In this document: piece by piece, positions 1-6,979 of the stretch | How the letters are laid out: each line of letters begins with the position of its first letter | Numbering within the stretch: position 1 is the stretch's first letter | Assembly: GCF_000010725.1 (NCBI RefSeq) | Contig: NC_013854.1 | Location: 1,889,001-1,953,000 of the forward strand | Source: Azospirillum sp. B510 | GTDB lineage: Bacteria; Pseudomonadota; Alphaproteobacteria; Azospirillales; Azospirillaceae | Length of the DNA stretch: 64,000 bases | Reading direction: 5' to 3' | Notes under the pieces: model-generated | Database searches by the model: none | What the model was told of the DNA's origin: nothing | Seen by the model: only the letters and a program-made list of their open reading frames with translations | Translations under genes and position numbers: made by a program

Positions 1-890
1 TGCAACGGGTGCTGGCCCGGCGCAAGGTGCCGGATCTCCCCGTCTATGTCATCTACGGCACCGACGCCGCTTCGATCGAGGCGGCTTGGCGCGACCGGGT
101 GTTTCCCTATGCCCTGTTCGCGGTGCCGGCGCTGGGCCTGCTGGGCCTGCTTGGCGGTATCGCGCTGCGCCGCTCACATCAGGCGACCGACGCCCAGAGC
201 GCGCTGGGGCGCGCGAACGAGGCGCTGGAAAGCCGCATCGCCGAGCGCACCCGCCATCTCGACCAGGCTCTGGCCGACAAGGAGATGCTTCTGCGCGACA
301 TCCACCATCGGGTGAAGAACAACCTGCAGGTCATCCTCAGCCTGCTGGAGTTGCAGGCTCAACGGGTACCGGAACTGGAAGCGCCATTCGGCGAGGCGCT
401 GACCCGCATCAACACCATGGGACTGATCCACGAGCAGATATATCGCACCACCGGCGTTTCGGCGGTGGAACTGGACAATTTCGTCGCAGCGCTGGCCGAG
501 CATCTCAACAGCTTCCACAGCCGCCCCGGCAGGACCATCGTCATCCGCCACCGGGTGGAGCCGCTCAGTCTCGACCTGAACCGGGTGGTGCCTTTCGCCC
601 TGATCCTGAACGAAGTGGTGTCGAACGCCTACAAGCATGCGTTCACCGGGCGCGATTCCGGCTCCATCGAGATCATGGTGACGGCGAGGGACGGATCGTT
701 GCGCCTGACCATCGAAGATGACGGCATCGGCTCCACCGAGCCCAAGGAACAGGCCACGCCGCGGCGGCGGTCCATGGGAATGGACCTGATCCGGGCCTTC
801 ACCCGGCAAATCCACGGTGAATACAGCTTCACCCGTGGGCGCGGCACGCGGTTCGACCTTGTCTTCCCGCAGGATGGCGATGCCGCCTAG
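1..890 (+). CDS. Sensor histidine kinase, C-terminal part (HisKA_2/HWE-like), cut by window start
   Basis: The reading frame is open from the first bases, so the N-terminus lies outside the window. What remains is the end of a probable extracytoplasmic sensor domain, one membrane helix (FAVPALGLLGLLGGIAL), a short coiled linker (ALESRIAERTRHLDQAL), and the kinase core. The phospho-acceptor box is RDIHHRVKNNLQVILSLL, typical of HisKA_2 kinases. The ATP-binding domain follows, with an N-box (LILNEVVSNAYKHAF) and a G1-type box (IEDDGIG). Kinases of this type phosphorylate response regulators, in alphaproteobacteria often those of the general stress or light response. No partner regulator is visible here, so the signal is unknown. 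The kinase assignment is firm; the sensor type is inferred. Confidence 0.9.
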   Translation, partial: QRVLARRKVPDLPVYVIYGTDAASIEAAWRDRVFPYALFAVPALGLLGLLGGIALRRSHQATDAQSALGRANEALESRIAERTRHLDQALADKEMLLRDIHHRVKNNLQVILSLLELQAQRVPELEAPFGEALTRINTMGLIHEQIYRTTGVSAVELDNFVAALAEHLNSFHSRPGRTIVIRHRVEPLSLDLNRVVPFALILNEVVSNAYKHAFTGRDSGSIEIMVTARDGSLRLTIEDDGIGSTEPKEQATPRRRSMGMDLIRAFTRQIHGEYSFTRGRGTRFDLVFPQDGDAA

Positions 891-951
891 CGGGCGATCG
901 CTTCAGACGGAACCGTCGGAAGCGTGAATCGCACGGAAAATCAGGAAACTG

Positions 952-989
952 GAATCCGTCCGATGCTTCAATAAGCATCGGACGGATTC
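952..989. terminator. Perfect 17-bp stem-loop between convergent genes
   Basis: Bases 952-968 pair perfectly with 973-989 around the loop CAAT. The hairpin lies between the kinase stop at 890 and the hisE stop, with its right arm touching the hisE stop codon. Neither side has a long T-run, so it may be a weak bidirectional terminator or an mRNA 3'-end stabiliser. Confidence 0.6.
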
Positions 990-1453
990 TAGCGTTTGCC
1001 GCGCTTGTTCGGAGCGGGTTTGACCGCAACCGATCCGATGGAGATCGCCTTGGCGGAGTCGGTCATGGACGGTTTGGCCGTGATTGGAACAGCTGCCGCA
1101 TCGCTCAGGGAAGCATCGGTCTTCGGCAGTTTTTCGGCGATACCATAGGCCAGTTCGCGTCGCCGCAACTCCGCCAGGATCTCGTCGGGAGCGATGTCGA
1201 GATCGGCGAGAAGCACAACCAGATTGTACAGAAGATCAGCCGATTCCATCACCAGGGCACCGCGGTCGCCGCGCATCGCCTCGATCGCGACCTCTATCGC
1301 CTCCTCCCCGACCTTTCGCGCCATTCGGCCACGGCCCTGCGCCAGCAGCTTCGCCGTGCGGGAGGCTTCCGGAAAGGCGGAGGGTTCGCGCCGCAGGGCT
1401 TGCACGGCGTCATACAGACTGCGGAGCGGATCGGGACCGATATATTGAACCAT
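989..1453 (-). CDS. hisE: HisE-type phosphoribosyl-ATP pyrophosphatase with C-terminal tail
   Basis: This protein resembles the all-helical MazG-like HisE family, which hydrolyses phosphoribosyl-ATP to phosphoribosyl-AMP and diphosphate in histidine synthesis. The family core is visible at residues about 10-110: RMARKVGEEAIEVAIEAM, then MESADLLYNLVVLLADL with the metal-binding acidic residues, then ILAELRRRE. The last ~45 residues are low-complexity and basic, ending KPAPNKRGKR; family members usually stop near 105-110 residues. No other his gene is nearby, whereas hisE often sits at the end of a his operon. It could be a detached hisE or a second HisE-like enzyme. The family is clear; the substrate is inferred. 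Confidence 0.8.
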   Translation of the reverse strand: MVQYIGPDPLRSLYDAVQALRREPSAFPEASRTAKLLAQGRGRMARKVGEEAIEVAIEAMRGDRGALVMESADLLYNLVVLLADLDIAPDEILAELRRRELAYGIAEKLPKTDASLSDAAAVPITAKPSMTDSAKAISIGSVAVKPAPNKRGKR

Positions 1454-1630
1454 AAGCGTGAGATCGTCTTTCCGGCTGCGCTTTCAAGATGTTGATCGAA
1501 CGTTCAAATATCTTGGCGACGCCACTGGCGCAATCGGAACCGAATGGGCCGTAGGGAAAGGCGTGCAAGATTAGTTTGTGACGCTGATTTATCGTATAGT
1601 TGATGATACGCAGGGGGAAATCTCTGTGCA

Positions 1631-1647
1631 GCTGTAATTTTTACAGC
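1631..1647. promoter_or_regulatory. Perfect palindrome GCTGTAA-TTT-TTACAGC
   Basis: Seven-base arms separated by TTT lie about 80 bases upstream of the first micro-protein gene, in a locally AT-rich intergenic region (1454-1726). Its size suits a dimeric repressor or activator site, or a short RNA hairpin. A second short palindrome, GGTATACC at 1682-1689, lies closer to the gene. No regulator can be assigned. Confidence 0.4.
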
Positions 1648-1726
1648 ATCCAGCAATGCAAAGGCAACGCATTTGGCATTGGGTATACCAGTATATAGTC
1701 TCCTCAACAGCCCGATGGAGACGACG

Positions 1727-1921
1727 ATGACCACCACCACTTTCCAGCCCGGCACCGACAACCACGCTTCGACCGATGCTCTGCATGCTGTCGCCGAATT
1801 CCCGGTCGCCTGGTTCGAAGCCACCCCGGCCTATCTGGTTCTGCGCCCGGTCGGCGCCTTCCTCGGCAACTGGGTCGCCGCCACGCCGGCCGGCATGCTG
1901 CTCGGCATGCTGAAGCGCTGA
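1727..1921 (+). CDS. Micro-protein with repeated W-x-x-ATP motif, copy 1
   Basis: A 64-residue protein of no family I recognise. The ATG at 1727 is preceded by GGAG six bases upstream; a longer frame from 1673 lacks such a site. It is paralogous to the next gene: both contain a stretch of the form W-x-x-ATPA-x-x-x-LRPVGAFL-x-x-W-x-x-ATP. Inside each copy this unit is itself repeated, here as AWFEATPAYLVLRPV and NWVAATPAGMLLGML. The hydrophobic stretches are short and amphipathic, not classic membrane spans. There is no signal peptide. Codon use and the two good ribosome-binding sites suggest real translation, but function is unknown. Confidence 0.65.
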   Translation: MTTTTFQPGTDNHASTDALHAVAEFPVAWFEATPAYLVLRPVGAFLGNWVAATPAGMLLGMLKR

Positions 1922-1963
1922 CACCGTTCCACGTACTCACGACCCCATTCGACGGAGACGATC

Positions 1964-2152
1964 ATGAGCATCCTCAGCCTTCATCACGGCGTCCATGGCG
2001 ACAGCCAAGCCCTGCATCCGGTTCGCGATTTCGCCGCGGACTGGCTGCACGCCACCCCCGCCGCCATCCTGCTGCGCCCGGTCGGCGCCTTTCTGACGGA
2101 CTGGGCCAAGGCCACCCCGATGGCGATCCTGTTCCGCTCCCTGCACCGCTGA
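1964..2152 (+). CDS. Micro-protein with repeated W-x-x-ATP motif, copy 2
   Basis: A 62-residue paralogue of the preceding gene, 42 bases downstream, with its own ribosome-binding site (GGAG, seven bases before ATG). Its internal repeat is DWLHATPAAILLRPVGAFL followed by DWAKATPMAILFRSLHR. The shared block LRPVGAFL is identical in both proteins, while the N-terminal ~20 residues differ completely. The arrangement suggests tandem duplication followed by divergence of the N-terminus. A terminator-like hairpin follows. Function is unknown; a small amphipathic structural or membrane-associated peptide is one possibility. Confidence 0.65.
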   Translation: MSILSLHHGVHGDSQALHPVRDFAADWLHATPAAILLRPVGAFLTDWAKATPMAILFRSLHR

Positions 2153-2195
2153 TCCAACGGCCCTTTTCCGGGCGTACGAACAAGAATAGCGTTTC

Positions 2196-2244
2196 AAAAG
2201 GCGACCGCGGCACGGCCCTACCGATCGGGCGGCCGCGGCCTTTT
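2196..2244. terminator. Stem-loop terminator between micro-protein pair and Crp/Fnr gene
   Basis: AAAAGGC...CGCGG on the left pairs with CCGCGGCCTTTT on the right, with a small bulge in the left arm. The right arm ends in TTTT followed by CATTTTTAA, giving a T-rich exit for the rightward genes. The A-rich left arm lets it also serve the leftward convergent Crp/Fnr gene. Confidence 0.6.
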
Positions 2245-2275
2245 CATTTTTAAGGTCTGTTTTCCGTCGGTGCGC

Positions 2276-2998
2276 TCAAGCGCCGCCGCGGACATCCTCG
2301 ACCATCATCTCCAACCGTGACAGGTCGCGCACCACCAGCGCATCCGGTCGGCGTTCCAGCAATCCATCGCGGGTCAGATCGCTCAACACCCTGGCCACGG
2401 TCTCGCGGGTGGTGCTGACGCGGGCGGCGATGTCGGAATGGACCGGGATCGGCGTTATGAGCGCGCAAGCGCCCTGCCGCGATCCACGCTTGGCAAGGCG
2501 CAGCAGTTCGGCATGGACACGGTTGTTGGCGCCCAGCGTCGACAATTCAATGATACGGTCGGTGGCGCCGCGCAGCTTGTCGCACAGACGCAGCATCATC
2601 GCCATCGCCAGATCCGGATGGGTCGCCACCAGATGCTGGAAGGGCCTCGCCGGCAGGAAGGCGATCAATGCCCCCTCCCCAAGGGCCACGACAGAGGCCG
2701 AGCGGGGGCGGCCATCCAGCGCCGACATCTCCCCCACCAACTCACCCGCCTCGACATCGCTGAAGCTGATTTCGCGCCCACCGGCCGAATGGCTGAGCAC
2801 CCGCACCCGCCCTTCCACCACGAAGGCGGCGTCACGGGTGTCGGCCCAATGGTCGATCAGTTGTTCGTCGGGAGCAAATCGGCGCCAACGGCACTGACGC
2901 GCCACCGCCGCCCGCTGGTCGGGGCTCAACGGGCGCAGCAGCGCGATCCGGTCCAATCCGGCGGGCGGGATGCCGGGCGGGCTTTCGGGAATGGTCAT
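2276..2998 (-). CDS. Crp/Fnr-family transcriptional regulator
   Basis: The start is taken at the ATG giving MTIPESPPG; a 26-residue upstream extension is possible but unlike the family. The cyclic-nucleotide-binding-like beta roll covers residues about 15-130 (ELVGEMSALDGRPRSASVVA matches the phosphate-cassette region in position). A long dimerisation helix and a C-terminal winged helix follow, with the HTH in SDIAARVSTTRETVARVLSDL. There are no N-terminal cysteine ligands of the FNR type, so it is more Crp-like or a redox-independent subclass. It is a lone gene that converges on the micro-protein pair. Its effector and targets cannot be told from sequence. Confidence 0.9.
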   Translation of the reverse strand: MTIPESPPGIPPAGLDRIALLRPLSPDQRAAVARQCRWRRFAPDEQLIDHWADTRDAAFVVEGRVRVLSHSAGGREISFSDVEAGELVGEMSALDGRPRSASVVALGEGALIAFLPARPFQHLVATHPDLAMAMMLRLCDKLRGATDRIIELSTLGANNRVHAELLRLAKRGSRQGACALITPIPVHSDIAARVSTTRETVARVLSDLTRDGLLERRPDALVVRDLSRLEMMVEDVRGGA

Positions 2999-3204
2999 GT
3001 CGGCCTTGCCCACAGGGCTGTTCCGGCTCCGCTCCGGACTGTTCGTTGCGTCAAAAGGATAGCGCGACCTGCGCAAAGGTGGAAGGCGCTGTAACCAATG
3101 GCCGGTGTCAACCCTCCGTTAACGCCGAACGCGCAGAAGGAAACCACGTCTCGCCGACACATCCGTCATCGGCACCCCACCCAATCGTTGCCGGAGCGCC
3201 TGCC

Positions 3205-3606
3205 ATGCCCCGCCTGTTCCCCGTGCCCAAAGCCAACCGCATCGATCGGCAACGACTGCTATCGGTCGCCCTGATCCCTTTCGCCGCGGCCATCGCCATG
3301 GCGAGCACGGTCGCCGCCACCGGGATCACCGCCAGCCCGTTGGGCGAAGCGCGCAGCACGCTGGGCTTCCTGCTGGATTTCGTCGAGTTCTGCTATCTCG
3401 CCGTCGCCATGGCCCATCTCTCGGGCGCCATCGCCGACCACAGCTGCGGCAGCTTGGCCGCCGGCCTGTCGATCGATGAGTATGACGCGCCGGAACCGAT
3501 GTCACGGGACGAGTTCTGGCGCGCCTTCCCCAACCATGTCGACGGCGCCGCCATCGCCGGGGCCGTTACCCTGCTATGCGTGATCGGGGGAGCGCTGATC
3601 GGCTGA
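3205..3606 (+). CDS. Small membrane protein of unknown function
   Basis: A 133-residue protein. The ATG at 3205 has GGAG nine bases upstream; the longer frame to 3046 looks non-coding. Three hydrophobic segments are visible: about residues 17-40 (SVALIPFAAAIAMASTVAAT), 50-75 (LLDFVEFCYLAVAMAHLSGA) and 113-132 (IAGAVTLLCVIGGALIG). The hydrophilic loop between the second and third is acidic (DEYDAPEP). No family is recognised. It is divergent from the Crp/Fnr gene with ~200 bases between them, so the two could share a regulatory region. Confidence 0.6.
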   Translation: MPRLFPVPKANRIDRQRLLSVALIPFAAAIAMASTVAATGITASPLGEARSTLGFLLDFVEFCYLAVAMAHLSGAIADHSCGSLAAGLSIDEYDAPEPMSRDEFWRAFPNHVDGAAIAGAVTLLCVIGGALIG

Positions 3607-3706
3607 GATCGGCCGGCAAAAACCCAGCTTCGCGAATGCGATGGTTGAGAGCCGGCTGCACTTGCCCCACTATGTCACAGATGGATGATCGGCGGATGGG
3701 CAAGGC

Positions 3707-4543
3707 GTGAGCGGAGATCAGAAGACCGAACCGACGGCCCCGGGAAAGACCCCGGCGGCGGAACAGGCGCGGCACCGCCGCGAGGGAATCGGGTTCATCG
3801 GCCGCCTGCGCGCCTATTTCCTCGCCGGCATCCTGGTGACGGCCCCCATCGCCATCACCGTCTATATCGCCTGGTGGTTCGTTTCCCTGATCGACGGCCA
3901 TATCCGTCCGCTGATCCCCGCCGCCTACAATCCGGAAAACTACCTGCCCTTCTCGATCCCCGGCATCGGCGTGCTGGTGGTCATCATCGTCGTCACCCTG
4001 ATCGGCGCCTTCGCCGCCGGCTATGTCGGCCGGCTGGTTCTGGGCGTCGGCGAGGGGGTGGTCGGGCGCATGCCGGTGGTCCGCTCCGTCTATGGCGGGG
4101 TGAAGCAGATCTTCGAAACCGTTCTGGCGAAGAAGTCCAACGCGTTCCGCGAGGTGGTGGTCATCCAGTACCCGCGCCCCGGCGTCTGGTCGCTCGGCTT
4201 CATCACCGGCAACGCCCATCCGGAGGTGCAGACCCGGTTGGCCGGACAGGCCGACGACATGGTGAATGTCTTCATCCCTTGCGCGCCCCCCACCGCCGGC
4301 TATCTGGCGATGGTGCCGCGACAGGAGGTGACCGTTTTGAACATGAGCGTCGAGGACGGGCTGAAACTGGTGATGTCCGGCGGCATCGTCGTCCCGCCGG
4401 AGCGGCGCCCCGGCCCGGCGGAGGCTCCGGCCGACAGTGATGTCACCGGTCCCGATGGCGACCTGAACGGCGGACATCCGGATGGCGGGAACGGTCAGCC
4501 AGACCGCAAGGTCTTGGCCGCGGCGTCCCGCTCGAAGAGATAG
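3707..4543 (+). CDS. DUF502 family membrane protein
   Basis: A 278-residue protein with the layout of the DUF502 family: a basic N-terminus, membrane helices at about 33-55 (AYFLAGILVTAPIAITVYIA) and 82-105 (IPGIGVLVVIIVVTLIGAFA), then a soluble region with the conserved RMPVVRSVYGGVKQIFETV and VVVIQYPRPGVWSLGFITG. The start is GTG; no in-frame ATG lies just upstream. The last ~60 residues are a proline/glycine/aspartate-rich tail. The 3' end overlaps that of recG by 49 bases on the opposite strand. DUF502 genes commonly sit near recG in alphaproteobacteria, but the function is not established. Confidence 0.85.
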   Translation: MSGDQKTEPTAPGKTPAAEQARHRREGIGFIGRLRAYFLAGILVTAPIAITVYIAWWFVSLIDGHIRPLIPAAYNPENYLPFSIPGIGVLVVIIVVTLIGAFAAGYVGRLVLGVGEGVVGRMPVVRSVYGGVKQIFETVLAKKSNAFREVVVIQYPRPGVWSLGFITGNAHPEVQTRLAGQADDMVNVFIPCAPPTAGYLAMVPRQEVTVLNMSVEDGLKLVMSGGIVVPPERRPGPAEAPADSDVTGPDGDLNGGHPDGGNGQPDRKVLAAASRSKR

Positions 4544-6576
4544 AGCAGCGTCCGCAGCGCCTGCCCGCGCGGGCTGGCGAGATCGGGGTCGCGCTCCACC
4601 ACCAGACGGGCATCGTCCCGCGCCACCGCCAGCAGGTCGCCATGCACCGCGAGGTCGGCCATCCGGAATCCGGGTAGACCGGACTGGCGGGTGCCGAGCA
4701 CTTCGCCGGCGCCGCGCAGGCGCAAATCCTCTTCGGCGATGATGAAGCCGTCCTCGGTGTCGCGCAGGGTCTTCAGCCGCGCCCGCGCCGTCTCCGTCAG
4801 ATTCGCATCGAACATCAGCAGGCAGCTCGACGGCTTCTCGCCACGCCCCACCCGGCCGCGCAGCTGATGGAGCTGGGCGAGACCGAAGCGCTCGGCATGC
4901 TCGATCACCATCACCGTCGCTTCCGGCACATTCACCCCGACCTCGATCACCGTGGTGGCGACCAGCACGTCCAGGCCGCCCTCGGCGAAGGCGGCCATCA
5001 CCGCGTCCTTGTCGGATCCGCGCATCTTGCCATGAACCAGCCCGACCCGGTCGCCGAAGGTGGCGCGGAGAAAGGCGTGGCGCTCGGTCGCGGCGGCGAG
5101 GTCGCTCTGCTCCGATTCGTCGACCAGCGGACAGACCCAATAAACCCGCGCGCCCTCCGCCACCTTGCGCTGGATGCCGTTCACCACCTCCTCCAGCCGG
5201 TCGAGCGCGATGGTGACGGTCTGTACCGGCTTGCGCCCGGCCGGCTTCTCGGTCAGGCGGGAAACATCCATGTCACCATAGGCGGTCAGGGTGAGGGTTC
5301 GCGGGATCGGGGTGGCGGTCATCACCAGCACGTCCACCGCCCGTCCCTTGGCCGACAGTTGCAGGCGCTGATGCACGCCGAAGCGATGCTGTTCGTCGAT
5401 CACCGCCAGAGCCAGATCCTTGAAGGCGACATCCTCCTGGAACAGGGCATGGGTGCCGACCAGCAGCGGCAGGTCGCCCGAGGCCAGCCGGTCGAGCACG
5501 GCCTGCCGCGCCTTGCCCTTGTCACGGCCGGTCAGCAACCCGATCTCCACCCCCGCGGCCCGGCACAGGGGCGCCAGACTTTCGGCATGCTGCCGGGCGA
5601 GGATTTCGGTCGGGGCCATCAAGGCGGCCTGGGCGCCAGCCTCCACCGCGTTCAGCATCGCCATCAGCGCGACAACCGTCTTGCCGCTGCCGACATCGCC
5701 CTGGAGAAGCCGCAGCATCCGCCGTTCGGCGGCCATGTCGACATAGATGTCCTCCAGCGCCGCCGCCTGCGATCCGGTCAGGGAGAAGGGCAGCGCCGCC
5801 AGCGCCGCCCGGCGCAGGGTGCCGTCGCCCTGGGTCACCCGACCGGCCAGCCGGCGCTGGCTCGCCCGCACCAGCATCAGGGCCAGCTGGTTCGCCAGCA
5901 ACTCGTCATAGGCGAGGCGGCAGCGGATGGGAGCGGTGGCGGCGAGATCGCCCTCGTCCTCCGGTGCATGGGCGCGCTTCAGCGCATCGGCCCAGCCCGG
6001 CCATTGCCGGCGGGCGAGCCATGCCGGATCCTGCCATTCGGCGAGTGCGGGAACATCGGCGAGCGCGGCACGCACCGCCTTGCGCAGCGTCTTGGCCGGC
6101 AGACCGGCGGTCATGGGATAGACCGGCTCCACCAGCTCCAGATCCTCCTTCGCATCGACCGCGACAACGGCGTCGGGATGGGTGATCTGGGCAGTGTCGT
6201 TGAACCACTCCACCTTGCCGGAGACCACCATGGTGGTGCCGGCCGGGATCTGCTTCGACAACCAGTCGCCGCGGACGTGGAAATAGACCAGCTCCAGCAC
6301 GCCGGTCTCATCGGTGCAGCGGATCTTGTAGGGATGGCGCGGGTTCAGCGGCGGCGCATGCGAATCGATGCGCACGGTCAGGGTCGCGATGCGCCCGTGC
6401 GGCGCGTCGGCGATCTTCGGCGAGAACCGGCGGTCAACCACCCCGCAGGGCAGATGCCACAGCAGATCGACGACATGGGGACCGGCCAGCTTCTCCACCA
6501 GCTTGCCCAGCCGGGGGCCGAGGCCGGGAAGTGCCGTGACCGGTTTGAACAGCGGAAACAGGATGGCGGGACGCAC
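4495..6576 (-). CDS. recG: ATP-dependent DNA helicase RecG
   Basis: RecG reverses stalled replication forks and processes Holliday junctions. The 693 residues match family length. An N-terminal wedge/OB domain (about 55-155) precedes two RecA-like motor domains. Walker A is LLQGDVGSGKTVVALMAM near residue 295, the DExH-type box is AVIDEQHRFGVHQR, and motif VI is GLAQLHQLRGRVGRGE. The C-terminal TRG-like region (LRLRGAGEVLGTRQSGLPGF) couples ATP use to translocation. It is monocistronic as far as can be seen, with ~400 bases separating it from cheA, and its 3' end overlaps the DUF502 gene. Confidence 0.97.
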   Translation of the reverse strand: MRPAILFPLFKPVTALPGLGPRLGKLVEKLAGPHVVDLLWHLPCGVVDRRFSPKIADAPHGRIATLTVRIDSHAPPLNPRHPYKIRCTDETGVLELVYFHVRGDWLSKQIPAGTTMVVSGKVEWFNDTAQITHPDAVVAVDAKEDLELVEPVYPMTAGLPAKTLRKAVRAALADVPALAEWQDPAWLARRQWPGWADALKRAHAPEDEGDLAATAPIRCRLAYDELLANQLALMLVRASQRRLAGRVTQGDGTLRRAALAALPFSLTGSQAAALEDIYVDMAAERRMLRLLQGDVGSGKTVVALMAMLNAVEAGAQAALMAPTEILARQHAESLAPLCRAAGVEIGLLTGRDKGKARQAVLDRLASGDLPLLVGTHALFQEDVAFKDLALAVIDEQHRFGVHQRLQLSAKGRAVDVLVMTATPIPRTLTLTAYGDMDVSRLTEKPAGRKPVQTVTIALDRLEEVVNGIQRKVAEGARVYWVCPLVDESEQSDLAAATERHAFLRATFGDRVGLVHGKMRGSDKDAVMAAFAEGGLDVLVATTVIEVGVNVPEATVMVIEHAERFGLAQLHQLRGRVGRGEKPSSCLLMFDANLTETARARLKTLRDTEDGFIIAEEDLRLRGAGEVLGTRQSGLPGFRMADLAVHGDLLAVARDDARLVVERDPDLASPRGQALRTLLYLFERDAAAKTLRSG

Positions 6577-6979
6577 GGGCGGGCGCTACCGGGAAAGCCT
6601 TGGACGGGCTTCAGAAAGCCGCCTGGGCGTGCCCGCGTCAAGGCCACTGAAGGGAGATAGGGGAAAAGAAGGAACGGCGGAGCGCACCCGAGGCCAGGGG
6701 CCAATGGTGGGGGGCAACGTCGGCCGGGAAATGGCTTGGACGCGCTCCGCCGATAGGTACCGTCCGGAGGCAAACGGGAGAACCGGACGATCAGGTCCGA
6801 TGGCAGGGAACCATCGGGAAGAGACACCAGATAGGAAGACGCTCTTTTGTGACCGGCCGGTGTTTCAGGGGGGCTGGCCCGACCGCGTCACAGATAGAAC
6901 AATAGCCCGGCGGCCCTGTCCCCAACCTGACCCGACCATGAAATCCGCTTCATGAACCGCCGGGGCAGGCAGAGGCCGA
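6577..6979. other. Intergenic region upstream of recG, holding a long inverted repeat
   Basis: No convincing gene lies in these 403 bases; open frames here are extensions of recG shadows. It must contain the recG promoter (leftward) and the end of the cheA transcript. Short hairpins are present, for example CCGATGG/CCATCGG near 6797-6817, in addition to the inverted repeat listed separately. Confidence 0.5.
6675..6752 (-). terminator. Possible terminator of the che operon
   Basis: CGGCGGAGCGC (6675-6685) is the exact reverse complement of GCGCTCCGCCG (6742-6752), with 56 bases between that contain a smaller GGCC/GGCC pairing. Read leftward, the stem is followed by TTCCTTCTTTTCCCC, a U-rich exit. 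It lies about 230 bases beyond the cheA stop, so it could equally be a structured recG leader. Confidence 0.35.

Noticed and set aside
1498..1505. GAACGTTC as a LexA (SOS) box
   Set aside because: The alphaproteobacterial LexA motif is GTTC-N7-GTTC or GAAC-N7-GAAC; this palindrome has no such spacing.
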